Shown: positions 17,018-26,701, numbered from the stretch's first letter. The stretch is DNA of 64,000 nt from Burkholderia sp. USMB20 (GCF_000949135.2 NZ_JTAN02000014.1:114656-178655), one strand, 5' to 3'. Notes: generated by a model from the letters alone, not told the origin. Made by a program: numbers and translations.

Positions 17018-17778
17018 GCGCTCGTGTGCAACCTGACACCCTTCAGCAGATCAAGGATCACGCGGTGACCGAATACCCGTCGGAGTCCTGTGGTTTCGTC
17101 GTCACCGATCATCGGACGGGTGCAGAGCGTTACCTTCAGGTTCGCAACCGGACGACAAAGATCGGCGAACAGTTCAAGGTCGCGGCCGAAGACTTCGCCG
17201 CAGCGGAGGACGTGGGCGAAATCTCAATGTTCGTCCATTCTCACCCTGGCGGCCGTGCTCGACCGTCTCCGGCTGACCTGACGATGGCGGAAGCAGCAGG
17301 AATCCCCGAGTGGGGGATCGTGAGTCTGGGCGTGCAGGCCGACCACACGATCGGATGCGACGACTGGTACACGTTCAAGCCGTCGGGTTATGTGGCCCCG
17401 CTGCTCGGCCGGCCGTTCGTTCACGGCGTGCACGACTGCTATTCTTTGATTCGCGATTGGTATGCAGTGCAGGGCATCGCTATCCCAGACTTTCCGCGTC
17501 CTGATAAATGGTGGGATGACGGCAAATCCAATCTCTACCTCGATGGCTACACAAAGGCTGGTTTCCTGAATCTAGGCCCCGACGCTGAACCGCAGGAGGG
17601 CGATGTTCTGCTCATGCAGATTTTCAGCAAAAACGGTGTGCCGAATCATGGCGCGGTCTACATCGGCGGCGGGCGGATCATGCATCACATGTATGACCGC
17701 CTGTCCAAAACCGACCTGTGGGGCGGCATGTATCGCAACTGCCTATCGACCGTTCTGCGACACAAGGAAATGCAATGA
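17014..17778 (+). CDS. Tail assembly protein K (JAMM + NlpC/P60)
   Basis: The 254-aa protein joins two enzymatic domains. Residues 1-120 form a JAMM/Mov34 metalloprotease fold with E24, H75, H77, S85 and D88 (FVHSHPGGRARPSPAD). Residues 135-250 form an NlpC/P60 peptidase with C142 (HDCYSL) and H212 (NHGAVYIGGG). The family works in tail-tip assembly and may open the peptidoglycan during DNA entry. All motif residues are present. It starts with GTG overlapping L and ends overlapping gene I. Confidence 0.93.
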   Translation: MSARVQPDTLQQIKDHAVTEYPSESCGFVVTDHRTGAERYLQVRNRTTKIGEQFKVAAEDFAAAEDVGEISMFVHSHPGGRARPSPADLTMAEAAGIPEWGIVSLGVQADHTIGCDDWYTFKPSGYVAPLLGRPFVHGVHDCYSLIRDWYAVQGIAIPDFPRPDKWWDDGKSNLYLDGYTKAGFLNLGPDAEPQEGDVLLMQIFSKNGVPNHGAVYIGGGRIMHHMYDRLSKTDLWGGMYRNCLSTVLRHKEMQ

Positions 17779-18401
17779 CGACGAATGCTGTAGCCCTGCC
17801 GATGGGCGATGAAGAGCTGGTGACGATCCGCCTTTATGGTGTGCTCGGCCAGAAGTTCGGCAGGATCCACCGGTTGGCCGTGAAGTCGGCGGCGGAAGCG
17901 ATCCGCGCCCTGTCCGTGATCGTACCGGGGTTCAAGCAGTATCTGGTGCAGTCCGGGAATCAGGGGCTGACGTATGCCGTCTTCGTGGGTAAGACGAGCC
18001 TCGATAAAGAGGCGCTGCCCTACCCGAGCGGGCGTGCCGATATCCGGATCGCTCCCGTCCTGCACGGCAAGAAGGCGGGTCTTTTTCAAGCGATCCTAGG
18101 CGTCGCCCTGATCGCTGCGTCGTTCTTGGTCCCGGGTGCCGGGTTCTCGGTCGGTACACTCACGATCACGCAGGGCGCGGTGTTCGGCATGGGCGCGGCG
18201 ATGGCTCTGGGAGGGATTATGCAGATGCTTTCCCCGCAGATGGGCGGACTCGCGTCTACCGCCGACAACGGCACTTCCTACTACTTCAATGGGCCGGTGA
18301 ACAGCAGCGCCGAGGGCGAGCCGGTGCCGGTCGTCTATGGTGAAATTCTGGCCGGTTCGAAGGTCGGTAGCTCGGGCATCTACGCAGAAGACCAGAAGTA
18401 G
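17775..18401 (+). CDS. Tail assembly protein I
   Basis: The 208-aa product is the lambda gpI-type protein: an N-terminal ubiquitin-like fold (VTIRLYGVLGQKFGRIHRLAV, AEAIRALSVIVPGFKQYL), two hydrophobic segments around residues 105-155, and GPVNSSAEGEPVPVVYGEILAG at the end. The ATG at 17,775 sits in the K stop codon (ATGA). In lambda the protein is needed for tip assembly but is not in the virion. A 69-base gap separates it from J. Confidence 0.9.
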   Translation: MTTNAVALPMGDEELVTIRLYGVLGQKFGRIHRLAVKSAAEAIRALSVIVPGFKQYLVQSGNQGLTYAVFVGKTSLDKEALPYPSGRADIRIAPVLHGKKAGLFQAILGVALIAASFLVPGAGFSVGTLTITQGAVFGMGAAMALGGIMQMLSPQMGGLASTADNGTSYYFNGPVNSSAEGEPVPVVYGEILAGSKVGSSGIYAEDQK

Positions 18402-18470
18402 CCAAGGCCAACTAGGCGATAAATCTGGCAGCGACTGTCCAGAAGATCATATCAAAATGAGGAATACTAA

Positions 18471-21400
18471 ATGAGGGATCTGGCGGCGACTAGCCTGACG
18501 GAAATCGTAGGTGCGGGTGGTGGCGGCGGCGGCGGCGGCGGTGGCGTGGAAGCGCCTGACACCCTTCATTCGATCGCGACCGCGAAGATTCTCGATATCG
18601 TCAGCGAAGGGCCGATTGTCGGCCCGGTCGACGGCCTCAAGTCGGTGGTGCTCGGCGGCACCCCGATCCAGAACCCGGACGGCTCGACCAACTTCCAAAA
18701 TTTCAGCGTCGATTGGCGACTCGGGACGAGCGATCAAACGTTCTTGCCCGGATTTCAGAGTGTCGAAAACGAGATTGCGGTCGGCGTCGCACTGACGTCG
18801 GATGTGCCGTGGTCGAAGGCCGTGCAAAACACCCAGCTTACGGCCGTCCGCGTCCGCTTCGGCGTCCCCGCGATCGAGACGCAGGACAAGAGCAATGGCA
18901 ATATCAACGGCTACAAGATCGACTATGCGATCGACATTGCAACCGATGGCGGCTCGTTCACGCAAGTCCTGACCAACTCATTCACGGGCAAGGCCGCGTC
19001 GCTGTACGAGCGCACGGAACGGATCAACCTTCCGGCGTCGAAAGCGGGATGGGTCGTGCGTGTGCGCCGGCTGACTCCGAATAAGCACGATTCGTCCATT
19101 CAGGACACGGTGAACATCGAAGCGCTGACGGAAGTGATCGACCGGAAGCTGCGCTACCCGAATACTGCGCTGTTCGGCATGCAGTTCGACGCGAAGTCGT
19201 TCTCTTCGATCCCGACACGTGGATACCTCGTGCGCGGCCGGATCATCGCGATCCCGTCCAACTACGACCCGGAAACCCGCACGTACTTCGGGACGTGGGA
19301 CGGAACGTTTAAACAGGGTTGGACCAACAACCCGGCGTGGATTTTCCGCGACCTCGCGCTGCATCCGCGCTACGGCTGCGGTCGTTCGATCGACGCGTCG
19401 GTGCTCGACAAGTGGTCGCTGTACGAAATCGCGCAGTATTGCGACGTGATGGTTCCCGATGGCCTGGGCGGTATGGAACCGCGCTTCACCTGCAACGCCG
19501 TGATCCAGTCGCAGGCCGACGCTTTCAAGGTACTTCAGGACGTTGCCGGGATTTTCCGTGGTCAGGCGCATTGGGGTGCCGGCGCTGTCGTCGCTACCGC
19601 TGATATGCCGATGGAACCGGCGCGTGTCTACACGCAGGCGAACGTCATTGATGGGAAGTTCAACTACTCGGGGACGAGCCGGAAGTCTCGCTACACGGTT
19701 GCTCAAGTCTCGTACAACGACAAGACGAACCAGTTCAAGCAGGCGGTCGAGTACGTGCAGGACGACGACGGGCTGGCGCGTTACGGCATCATCAAGGCAA
19801 GCATCACCGCGTTCGGCACAACGTCGCAGGGTCAGGCGCACCGTCTCGGCCTGTGGGCGATCCATTCGTCGCGCCTTGAAACGCAAACCGTCTCGTTCTC
19901 GGTCGGCCTCGATGGCACGATGGCGGCCCCGGGCGAAGTGATCGCTGTCGCTGACGCGAAGAAGGCGGGCCGGCGCATCGGTGGCCGCATCCGTGGCATG
20001 TCCGATCTTTCAACCGTCGTTCTCGACAAGGCGCCGGTCGTCAAGGTTGGCGATGACCTCACGGTAATCATGCCCGACGGGTTCGCACAGAAGCGCGCGG
20101 TGTCGAACATCAACGGTGACACGATCAAGGTCAACCCTGCATTCACAGACATGGGCGTGAGCGGCGCCGTGTGGATGGTCGAATCCGACGACCTCGTGTC
20201 GCAACTGTTCCGCGTTATCTCGATCGCAGAAGAGTCGGATAACGGGCAGGTCGTCTACACGATGAACTGCGCGCAGCACGAGCCGGGCAAGTACGCACTG
20301 ATCGACAACGGCGCCCAGATCAAGAAACGCCCGATCACGGTCATTCCGCCATCGGTGCAACCGCCGCCGGCAAACGTGCGGATCACGCAGAACGTGGTGA
20401 TCGACCAAGGCACGGCCAAAACCACGATGACTGTCGCATGGGACGCGGCGGACAAGGCAACGTCGTATCTGGCGAAGTGGCGCAAGGATAACGGCGAATG
20501 GGTCTCGATGCCTGTCACGGGCGCCCTGTCGCTCGACGTGGTTGGCGTGTATGCCGGCATGTACGAGGCGCAGGTGCGGGCGGTCAACGCTATGGGCGTG
20601 ACCTCGATCCCGGGTATGTCGCAGCCGACAGCAATCAAGGGTAAGACCGGTGCGCCGCCGGCCGTGTCGTTGCTCACGGCTTCGCAGAACCAGCTTTTCG
20701 CGATTGAGATCAATTGGGGGTTCCCGGGCAACGGGAGCGCGAACGACACGCAGCGAACGGACATTTGGCAGTCGCGCACGCCCGCGTTCTCCGACGGCGT
20801 GCTGCAAGGCTCGTATGCGTACCCGACGAGCAAGGCCGTGTTGATGGGGCTGGCCGCCGGGCAAGCGATTTACTTCTGGGCGCGCCTCGTTGATACGAGC
20901 GGCAACATTGGCCCCTGGTATCCGGTAGAGACTGGCGCGGGCGTCAAGGGCATGTCGAGCGCTGACGCGTCCCCGGTCCTCGACCTTCTCGCCGGCCAGA
21001 TCACGGACTCGCAGCTTGGTAAAGACCTGCTGTCGAAGGTCGACGCGATCCCGGCGCTGACGGATGAGGTGGCGGCCCTGAATTCGGACGTTGCCGACCT
21101 GAATACGAGCATCGCCCAGATTCCGCAGATCAAGTCCGACGTGTCCGGCCTGCAAAAGAACGTCAGCGGTCTGTCCACGAGCGTATCCAGCCTGTCGACG
21201 GCGGTTACTGCGATCCCGGGCATCCAGACGGACGTGAAGGGGCTGTCGACGGCTGTATCGTCGCTGTCGACCTCGACCGCTGGAATCCCCGGCATGTCCA
21301 AGCAGATTCAGGACAATGCGAACGCGATTGCTCAACTGTCGACCGTCGACCTACCGGCGCTCAATACGAGCGTGGCTGACCTCGATGCGCACGTGTCGGA

Positions 21401-24400
21401 ACTGCACGATCAGGTGTTCCCGTGGATGGCTGGCGATGACGGCGCGCTCGCGGGCAACGACGGTGCGCTGGCTGGTATCGTCACCGAACAGTCGATGCGT
21501 GAGGAAGCCGACTTTGCGCTCGGCCAGCGTATCGAGGGCGTCGGCGCGGCCCTGAATTCGCAGGGCGACGAAATCCGTGCGTCCGTGATGCAAGAAATGC
21601 AGGCGCGCGCCGATGGCGACATGGCGCAGGCAGAGCTTACGACCGCGCTCCGTGCCGACTTCAACGACAACGCGGCGGCGGTCTCGCAACAGCTTCAGGC
21701 GCAGGCAGACGCCACGAGAGCCGTCGCGTCCGACGTGTCAGCGCTCAAGACGAGCGTGGGTGATAACGCGGCGGCGATCAGCAACCTGTCGACGGCCAGC
21801 AGCGACGCTGACGCGGCACTCGCGCGCCAGATCACGAACCTGTCCACGAGCGCGGCGGCAGACATTGCAGCCGCTGTATCGACCGAACAGAAAGCCCGTG
21901 TCGACGGCGACGCCGCGAACGCGCAGGCGATCAGCACGCTTTCGACGTCGTTCAGCTCGAACGCGGCGGCGGTGCAGTCGCAGATTCAGGCGAACGCGGA
22001 CGCCAACAAGGCGACGGCTTCTGACGTGTCGGCGCTCAATACGAGCGTCAAGGACAACGCGGCGTCGATCAGCGCGCTATCGACGGCATCGTCGGAGGGC
22101 GATAAGGCGCTGGCAGCCTCTATTGCGGCCCTGTCGACCTCGACGGCCGACGGCCTTGGCGCGGCCATCAAGACGGAACAGCAGGCCCGTGTGGACGGCG
22201 ATAGTGCGAATGCGACGGCCATCAGCAGCCTTCAGTCGACGGTGAAGGACACGAACGCGGCGATCGCAACGTTGTCTACCGCGAGCGCGGACGCCGACAA
22301 GGCGCTGGCGCAGTCGATCGCGAACCTGTCCACGAGCACGAGCAAGGACATTGCAGCCGCCGTATCGACGGAAACGTCGGCGCGCATCGACGGCGACAAG
22401 GCGAATGCGGATGCAATCACGGCGCTGAACACGACTGTCAAGGACAACACTGCGGGGATCAGTGCGCTGTCGACTGCAAGCGCAGACGCTGACAAGGCGC
22501 TCGCGCAGTCGATCAGCGACCTGAAGACGCAGACCGGCAAGGACATTACTGCTGCTGTCGCCACGGAAGCAACGGCCCGCACGTCTGGAGACGCGGCCAA
22601 TGCGAAGTCGATCACCGACCTTACGACGAAGTTCAACGACAACGCGGCGTCGGTGCAGACCCAGATTCAGGCCGGCGCAGATGCAAACGCAGCGAACGCG
22701 AGCGCTATCTCGAAGCTGGGCGCGACGGTCGACGGCAACACCAGCGCGATCAACAGCCTGCAAAAGACGACCAGCGATGCAGACGCGGCGATGGCGCAGC
22801 AGATCGCGGGGCTGACGGCTCAGGTGAATCCGGCGATGGCCGGCGACGACGGCCCGATGTCGGGCAACGACAGCGCACTGGCCGGCGTCTATACGGAAGC
22901 CGACGCGCGCGCCGAAGCTGACATGGCGCTCGCCCAGAAGATCGAAAGCGTGCAGGCGACGCTGAGCGCTCAGGGCGATACGTTGAACGCTGCGGTGCAG
23001 TCGGAAACGCAGGCACGGACGGATGCTGACGGCGCGCTCGCGCAGTCGATCACGAGCCTGACCGCAAGTTTCAACGATAACGCGGCGTCGGTCGCACAGC
23101 AGCTTCAGGCACAGTCGGACGCAACGAGCGCTGTTGCGTCGTCGGTCACGAGCCTGACGACGGACGTAAAGGGCAACAAGGCCGCGATTTCCGACCTCGC
23201 GGCCGCCACGAGCGACGCTGATTCCGCGCTCGGCCAGCGCATCACCGACCTGTCGGTGTCGACGGCAGCGGACACGAAGGCGCAGATTGCGACGGAACAG
23301 AAGGCCCGCGTCGACGGTGACAGCGCGAACGCGGATGCGATCACGAGCCTGCGAGCCGACTACAACGCCAATAGCGCGTTGGTGCAGGAGCAGATCAATG
23401 TGGTGTCGGATAGCACGAGCGCCAATGCGCTGTCGATCACGAACCTGCAATCTAGCGTCAAGGACGCGAACGCAGCCATCAGCACGGAATCGAAGGCGCG
23501 CTCGGATGGCGACACCGCGAACGCGACGGCGATCACCAATCTGGCGACGAAGACCACAGCAGACATTGGGGCCGCGATCACGACGGAAGCGAAGGCGCGC
23601 AGCGATGCGGACACCGCGCTCACGCAGTCGATCACGAACCTATCGAGTACGGTCGACAAGAACGCGGCGACCGTGACGACGCTGCAAAAAACGGTGACGG
23701 ACGGTGACGCGGCGAACGCACAGGCGATCACCGACCTGCGGGCGCAGACGGCAACGGACATTTCGTCAGCCGTCAACACGGAGGCGACCGCGCGCGTATC
23801 CGGCGACAAGGTGAATGCGGACGCGATCACGACCCTGCAATCGTCGGTCAAGGACACGAGCGCAACGGTGCAGACGCAGGGCAAGACGCTTGCGGCGCTC
23901 GACGGGCAACTGTCGGCGTCCTATACGATCAAGGCGCAGGTCGTGAACGGGCAGACCTACGCTGCGTCGATGGCGCTCGGCGCCGATGGTTCGGGCAACA
24001 CGTCGATCCTGTTCTCTGCCTCTACGTTCGCTGTGATCGACCCGTCGTCGGGTAAGGTGTCGTCGCCGTTCGCGATCCAGAACGGGCAGGTGTTCATCGC
24101 GAACGGCTTCATCTCGAACGGGTACATCACGAATGCGATGCTCGGGGATGCGACTGTCACAACGGCCAAGATTGCGAACGGTTCTATCGACCAAGCACGA
24201 ATCCAGAACGGGGCGATCGGTAGCGCGCAGATTCAAGACGGCGCCATCAACACGGCGAAGATCGGGGACGCACAGATCAGCACTGCAAAAATCGGGGTGG
24301 CTCAGATTGATACGTTGCGGATCGCTGGAGGGGCGGTTACAACGGGCCAGTATTTCGAAGGCAACAGAACCATGTCGGGCAACTTCTGGTGCACTGGTGG

Positions 24401-24611
24401 CCCCGTCATGTTCGTGTATGGGGGATACAACTCATCGACGTTTACGCTGCTTATTGATGGTGGGGTGGTGGCAGTTCATCAGAACACGAATAACCCGGAA
24501 TACAGTATCTATAGCACTACGCTGGGCGCGGGTACGCATTCGTTTCAGTTGTCGATAGCTAACCCGCTCGGCGGGACTGTCCGGCTCACGGTGTACGAGT
24601 TCAAACGGTAA
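18471..24611 (+). CDS. Tail tip/host-specificity protein J, greatly enlarged
   Basis: The 2046-aa protein is the receptor-binding tip protein. After a ten-glycine run near residues 16-25 come conserved J segments (TLHSIATAKILDIVSEGP, NPAWIFRDLALHPRYGCGR). Fibronectin-like domains span about 620-830. Residues 860-1900 are a repetitive Ala/Ser/Asp-rich coiled region with two related modules starting near 978 and 1448 (WMAGDDGALAGND and AMAGDDGPMSGND). Then come GSIDQARIQNGAIGSAQIQ-type repeats and an 80-residue C-terminal domain, likely the receptor tip. It is much longer than lambda J (1132 aa). AGGAATACTAA precedes the start. Confidence 0.93.
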   Translation: MRDLAATSLTEIVGAGGGGGGGGGGVEAPDTLHSIATAKILDIVSEGPIVGPVDGLKSVVLGGTPIQNPDGSTNFQNFSVDWRLGTSDQTFLPGFQSVENEIAVGVALTSDVPWSKAVQNTQLTAVRVRFGVPAIETQDKSNGNINGYKIDYAIDIATDGGSFTQVLTNSFTGKAASLYERTERINLPASKAGWVVRVRRLTPNKHDSSIQDTVNIEALTEVIDRKLRYPNTALFGMQFDAKSFSSIPTRGYLVRGRIIAIPSNYDPETRTYFGTWDGTFKQGWTNNPAWIFRDLALHPRYGCGRSIDASVLDKWSLYEIAQYCDVMVPDGLGGMEPRFTCNAVIQSQADAFKVLQDVAGIFRGQAHWGAGAVVATADMPMEPARVYTQANVIDGKFNYSGTSRKSRYTVAQVSYNDKTNQFKQAVEYVQDDDGLARYGIIKASITAFGTTSQGQAHRLGLWAIHSSRLETQTVSFSVGLDGTMAAPGEVIAVADAKKAGRRIGGRIRGMSDLSTVVLDKAPVVKVGDDLTVIMPDGFAQKRAVSNINGDTIKVNPAFTDMGVSGAVWMVESDDLVSQLFRVISIAEESDNGQVVYTMNCAQHEPGKYALIDNGAQIKKRPITVIPPSVQPPPANVRITQNVVIDQGTAKTTMTVAWDAADKATSYLAKWRKDNGEWVSMPVTGALSLDVVGVYAGMYEAQVRAVNAMGVTSIPGMSQPTAIKGKTGAPPAVSLLTASQNQLFAIEINWGFPGNGSANDTQRTDIWQSRTPAFSDGVLQGSYAYPTSKAVLMGLAAGQAIYFWARLVDTSGNIGPWYPVETGAGVKGMSSADASPVLDLLAGQITDSQLGKDLLSKVDAIPALTDEVAALNSDVADLNTSIAQIPQIKSDVSGLQKNVSGLSTSVSSLSTAVTAIPGIQTDVKGLSTAVSSLSTSTAGIPGMSKQIQDNANAIAQLSTVDLPALNTSVADLDAHVSELHDQVFPWMAGDDGALAGNDGALAGIVTEQSMREEADFALGQRIEGVGAALNSQGDEIRASVMQEMQARADGDMAQAELTTALRADFNDNAAAVSQQLQAQADATRAVASDVSALKTSVGDNAAAISNLSTASSDADAALARQITNLSTSAAADIAAAVSTEQKARVDGDAANAQAISTLSTSFSSNAAAVQSQIQANADANKATASDVSALNTSVKDNAASISALSTASSEGDKALAASIAALSTSTADGLGAAIKTEQQARVDGDSANATAISSLQSTVKDTNAAIATLSTASADADKALAQSIANLSTSTSKDIAAAVSTETSARIDGDKANADAITALNTTVKDNTAGISALSTASADADKALAQSISDLKTQTGKDITAAVATEATARTSGDAANAKSITDLTTKFNDNAASVQTQIQAGADANAANASAISKLGATVDGNTSAINSLQKTTSDADAAMAQQIAGLTAQVNPAMAGDDGPMSGNDSALAGVYTEADARAEADMALAQKIESVQATLSAQGDTLNAAVQSETQARTDADGALAQSITSLTASFNDNAASVAQQLQAQSDATSAVASSVTSLTTDVKGNKAAISDLAAATSDADSALGQRITDLSVSTAADTKAQIATEQKARVDGDSANADAITSLRADYNANSALVQEQINVVSDSTSANALSITNLQSSVKDANAAISTESKARSDGDTANATAITNLATKTTADIGAAITTEAKARSDADTALTQSITNLSSTVDKNAATVTTLQKTVTDGDAANAQAITDLRAQTATDISSAVNTEATARVSGDKVNADAITTLQSSVKDTSATVQTQGKTLAALDGQLSASYTIKAQVVNGQTYAASMALGADGSGNTSILFSASTFAVIDPSSGKVSSPFAIQNGQVFIANGFISNGYITNAMLGDATVTTAKIANGSIDQARIQNGAIGSAQIQDGAINTAKIGDAQISTAKIGVAQIDTLRIAGGAVTTGQYFEGNRTMSGNFWCTGGPVMFVYGGYNSSTFTLLIDGGVVAVHQNTNNPEYSIYSTTLGAGTHSFQLSIANPLGGTVRLTVYEFKR

Positions 24612-24619
24612 AGGAGAGT

Positions 24620-25006
24620 ATGGAAGGAAACGTATATTTTGCGATTTATGAGGTCGAATCGGGCGCTATCTCGATGGTCGGGGGTGGCCCGCCCGGCATC
24701 GCTGGCATTCAATCTGTTCCGGCTGGGTTTGCGCTCATCGAGGTGCAGGCGAGCATCGCGACCGATTACGTGCTCGATGGTGTGGTAACGCCGCGACCGG
24801 CTAATCCGGCGACGATCGACGGCCTGACGCTTTCGAATCTCCCGGTGCCTTGCACGATCACGATTGACGGGCAGGAATACGCGTGCGACGAGGACACTGG
24901 TGAGCTGTCATTTACGCAGCCGGGGACGTATCAGGTGACGGTGCGCGCGTGGCCGCTGCTCGATGTGACATTTGAGGTGAGCGATGAAGATTCAGCACAG
25001 GGCTGA
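24620..25006 (+). CDS. Hypothetical tail-associated protein (128 aa)
   Basis: It begins 8 bases after J with the strong site AAAGGAGAGT before the ATG. The product has an N-terminal beta-rich half (GNVYFAIYEVESGAISM) and an Ig-like second half (CTITIDGQEYACDEDTGEL, GTYQVTVRAWPLLDV). The position after J suggests a tail fibre or fibre-assembly protein. The overlap with the next gene suggests they act together. The precise role is unknown. Confidence 0.65.
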   Translation: MEGNVYFAIYEVESGAISMVGGGPPGIAGIQSVPAGFALIEVQASIATDYVLDGVVTPRPANPATIDGLTLSNLPVPCTITIDGQEYACDEDTGELSFTQPGTYQVTVRAWPLLDVTFEVSDEDSAQG

Positions 25007-25169
25007 CTATCGGGCGCGACGGCGCGACGCTTACCCGGATATTGGCGATCAACTCGACGCCATTGCCAAAGCATTCGCGGCGCTACAGCAGGGTCAACCG
25101 CTTCCGCCTGACACAGTTGAATGGATCGATTCCCTTCAGGCGGTGAAGGAGCGACACAAGAAGGACTAG
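24984..25169 (+). CDS. Small hypothetical phage protein (61 aa)
   Basis: The ATG at 24,984 lies 23 bases before the end of the preceding gene and has GAGG at a good distance. The product (MKIQHRADYRARRRDAYPDI...) has a basic N-terminus, then YPDIGDQLDAIAKAFAALQQG, a pattern seen in small proteins coded after J-like genes or fibre genes in many phages. It may assist tail fibre assembly; no function is established here. Confidence 0.65.
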   Translation: MKIQHRADYRARRRDAYPDIGDQLDAIAKAFAALQQGQPLPPDTVEWIDSLQAVKERHKKD

Positions 25170-25262
25170 TCGTGATTGGCAGGTGCGCGGATTTGCGCCG
25201 CTACCTGCTACTATTTTCGGGCTTTAAGTAAGCATTACTAAGGAGTAAAGGGGCGGGGAAGT

Positions 25263-25490
25263 ATGAGATTAAGCGCGGGGGATGCGGTGAGCTATACGGG
25301 CGCGTTCGCGAGTTTCTGTGCATCGATCACGCTGGAAAAGGTTGGTGTGATGGTCGGCATTGCGACGGCGTTGGTGACTTGCGGCGTCAATTGGTATTTC
25401 AAATGGAGGCGAGCAAAGAGCGACGAGGCAGTAGCGGCGGCGCGCATTCGGGAGGCTCAAGCACACACGGGGGAGGAATATGGCGTCTAA
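25263..25490 (+). CDS. Holin
   Basis: The 75-aa protein has two hydrophobic segments (about residues 7-20 and 26-46), followed by a basic WRRAKSD and a charged C-terminal helix, as in class II phage holins of the HP1 type. It forms lesions in the inner membrane to trigger lysis. It lies directly before the endolysin and overlaps it by 11 bases. AAGGAG and GGGGAAG are upstream of the ATG. Confidence 0.8.
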   Translation: MRLSAGDAVSYTGAFASFCASITLEKVGVMVGIATALVTCGVNWYFKWRRAKSDEAVAAARIREAQAHTGEEYGV

Positions 25491-26016
25491 CGGGCGTAGC
25501 GGGTCGCTGGTGGCCTTGATTGGCGCGGTGGCTGCGGCGGCATGTATTTCGCTGACGGGTGGCTCTGAGGGCGTCAGTTTGACGCCGTACACGGACGCGA
25601 TTGGTTCGCGTGTCGAGACGGTATGTTACGGCGAAACAAATGTGCAGATGCGACGTTACACGCTGCCGGAATGCAAAGAGATGTTGGCGAAGTCGCTGGC
25701 TGGATATGCGGCGGCCGTCCGGGATTCGGTGCCGGGGTTCGATTCGCTCACAGACGGGCAGAAGGTTGCGGCCATCGATTACACATACAACAGAGGCGTT
25801 GGCGCATGGCGGCGCGCACCGCGTCGCGATGACCCCGCGCCTTCGATCCTGTCCGCGTACAAAGCGCGCAACTTTCCGGAAGCCTGCGAGCTGTACGAGA
25901 AGTGGGCTGTCGTGAGGCGAGGCGACAAATGGGTTGACTGCTCGATCCGGCGAAACGGGTGCTTCGGCATCTATACGCGTCGCCAGAAAGAGCGCGCAGC
26001 GTGTGAGGGGCGGTGA
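25480..26016 (+). CDS. SAR endolysin (lysozyme, GH24)
   Basis: The 178-aa muramidase starts with a weakly hydrophobic signal-anchor-release segment (LVALIGAVAAAACISLTGG), typical of P21-type endolysins exported by Sec and activated upon release. Catalytic residues are E30, D39 and T47 (SEGVSLTPYTD, ETVCYGET). The spacing D39-T47 is two residues longer than the usual D-x5-T. Further conserved parts are YTLPECKEML and GIYTRRQKERAAC. GGAGG precedes the ATG; the gene overlaps holin and Rz. Confidence 0.9.
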   Translation: MASNGRSGSLVALIGAVAAAACISLTGGSEGVSLTPYTDAIGSRVETVCYGETNVQMRRYTLPECKEMLAKSLAGYAAAVRDSVPGFDSLTDGQKVAAIDYTYNRGVGAWRRAPRRDDPAPSILSAYKARNFPEACELYEKWAVVRRGDKWVDCSIRRNGCFGIYTRRQKERAACEGR

Positions 26017-26498
26017 GCATGAAGGGATTCATTTTGACGGGCATCGCGGCCTGTCTTGTCGGGGCCTTGCTCGGCGGCTCGTATGTGTACGAGGAGAAGG
26101 CGCGCGAGATCGAGTCCATCAAGGCCGATGCTGCACGGGCGAAGGCCGATGCCGTCGCGGCGGCGCGGAATGAAGAACAGCGGCGCACAGCCGCACAAGC
26201 GGAGAATGCAAAGGATGCTGAGAAGCAAAGAACTGCTGCGGTGGGGGATGCCGTCGCTGCTCGCGCTACTGTTGATGGGTTGCAGCGTACCGTCGATCAA
26301 CTCGTATCCCGCGAGCGCGCCCGCGATTCCGCTGCTACCGGCGACGGCGCGGCAGGAGCCGACCCCGTCGTTTTGCTCGCCGACGTGTTCGGGGAATCTG
26401 TCGAGCGAAATGAAGCGCTGGCAAGCGCGCTTGACCGGGCAAGAATCGCCGGAAACGAGTGCGCAGCAGATTACGACGCGCTGACCGTCAGCCAATGA
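26013..26498 (+). CDS. Rz-like spanin, inner-membrane subunit (DUF2514)
   Basis: The 161-aa product has an N-terminal signal-anchor (GFILTGIAACLVGALLGGSYV) and a long periplasmic helix with DUF2514 features (KADAARAKADAVAAARNEEQRR). With the nested lipoprotein Rz1 it forms the spanin that disrupts the outer membrane. Translation starts at GTG in a GTGA overlap with the endolysin, or at the ATG at 26,019. Gene order holin-endolysin-Rz-Rz1 is canonical. Confidence 0.88.
   Translation: MSMKGFILTGIAACLVGALLGGSYVYEEKAREIESIKADAARAKADAVAAARNEEQRRTAAQAENAKDAEKQRTAAVGDAVAARATVDGLQRTVDQLVSRERARDSAATGDGAAGADPVVLLADVFGESVERNEALASALDRARIAGNECAADYDALTVSQ
26215..26484 (+). CDS. Rz1-like spanin lipoprotein, nested in Rz
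   Basis: This frame lies wholly inside Rz in the +1 frame. The 89-aa product has a short signal peptide with the lipobox LLMGC (C23) followed by a proline-rich stretch (SVPSINSYPASAPAIPLLPA), as expected for Rz1. The ATG at 26,215 has GGAG 10 bases upstream; other in-frame ATGs at 26,206 and 26,248 are possible. The mature lipoprotein would sit in the outer membrane and contact Rz. Confidence 0.82.
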   Translation: MLRSKELLRWGMPSLLALLLMGCSVPSINSYPASAPAIPLLPATARQEPTPSFCSPTCSGNLSSEMKRWQARLTGQESPETSAQQITTR

Positions 26499-26501
26499 AG
26501 C

Positions 26502-26527
26502 GAAGCCCGCATAGAGCGGGCTTCTTT
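26502..26527 (+). terminator. Terminator after lysis cassette
   Basis: The 9-bp perfect stem GAAGCCCGC / GCGGGCTTC with loop ATAGA is followed by TTT. It ends the late operon immediately after Rz and separates it from the accessory genes. Confidence 0.85.
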
Positions 26528-26701
26528 GCGGACTTCGTAGACGTCCTTGGATGCCGGTTTGCCGCCTAAAGCGGCCGGGGGCATGTTCGGGAGGCAATTA
26601 TCGGCACGTCTACGACGCGCCGTGGTTCATAGATTCATCACCTACAGTTTCAGAGTCATGTTTCGCGAGCGTTTACACATCATCGATGTTCCGCGCTCGA
26701 A

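Noticed and set aside
21160-23900. Regular repeats within J considered as a CRISPR array
   Set aside because: The repeats are coding, of variable length and degenerate, and lie inside one intact reading frame. There is no constant direct repeat with unique spacers anywhere in the window.
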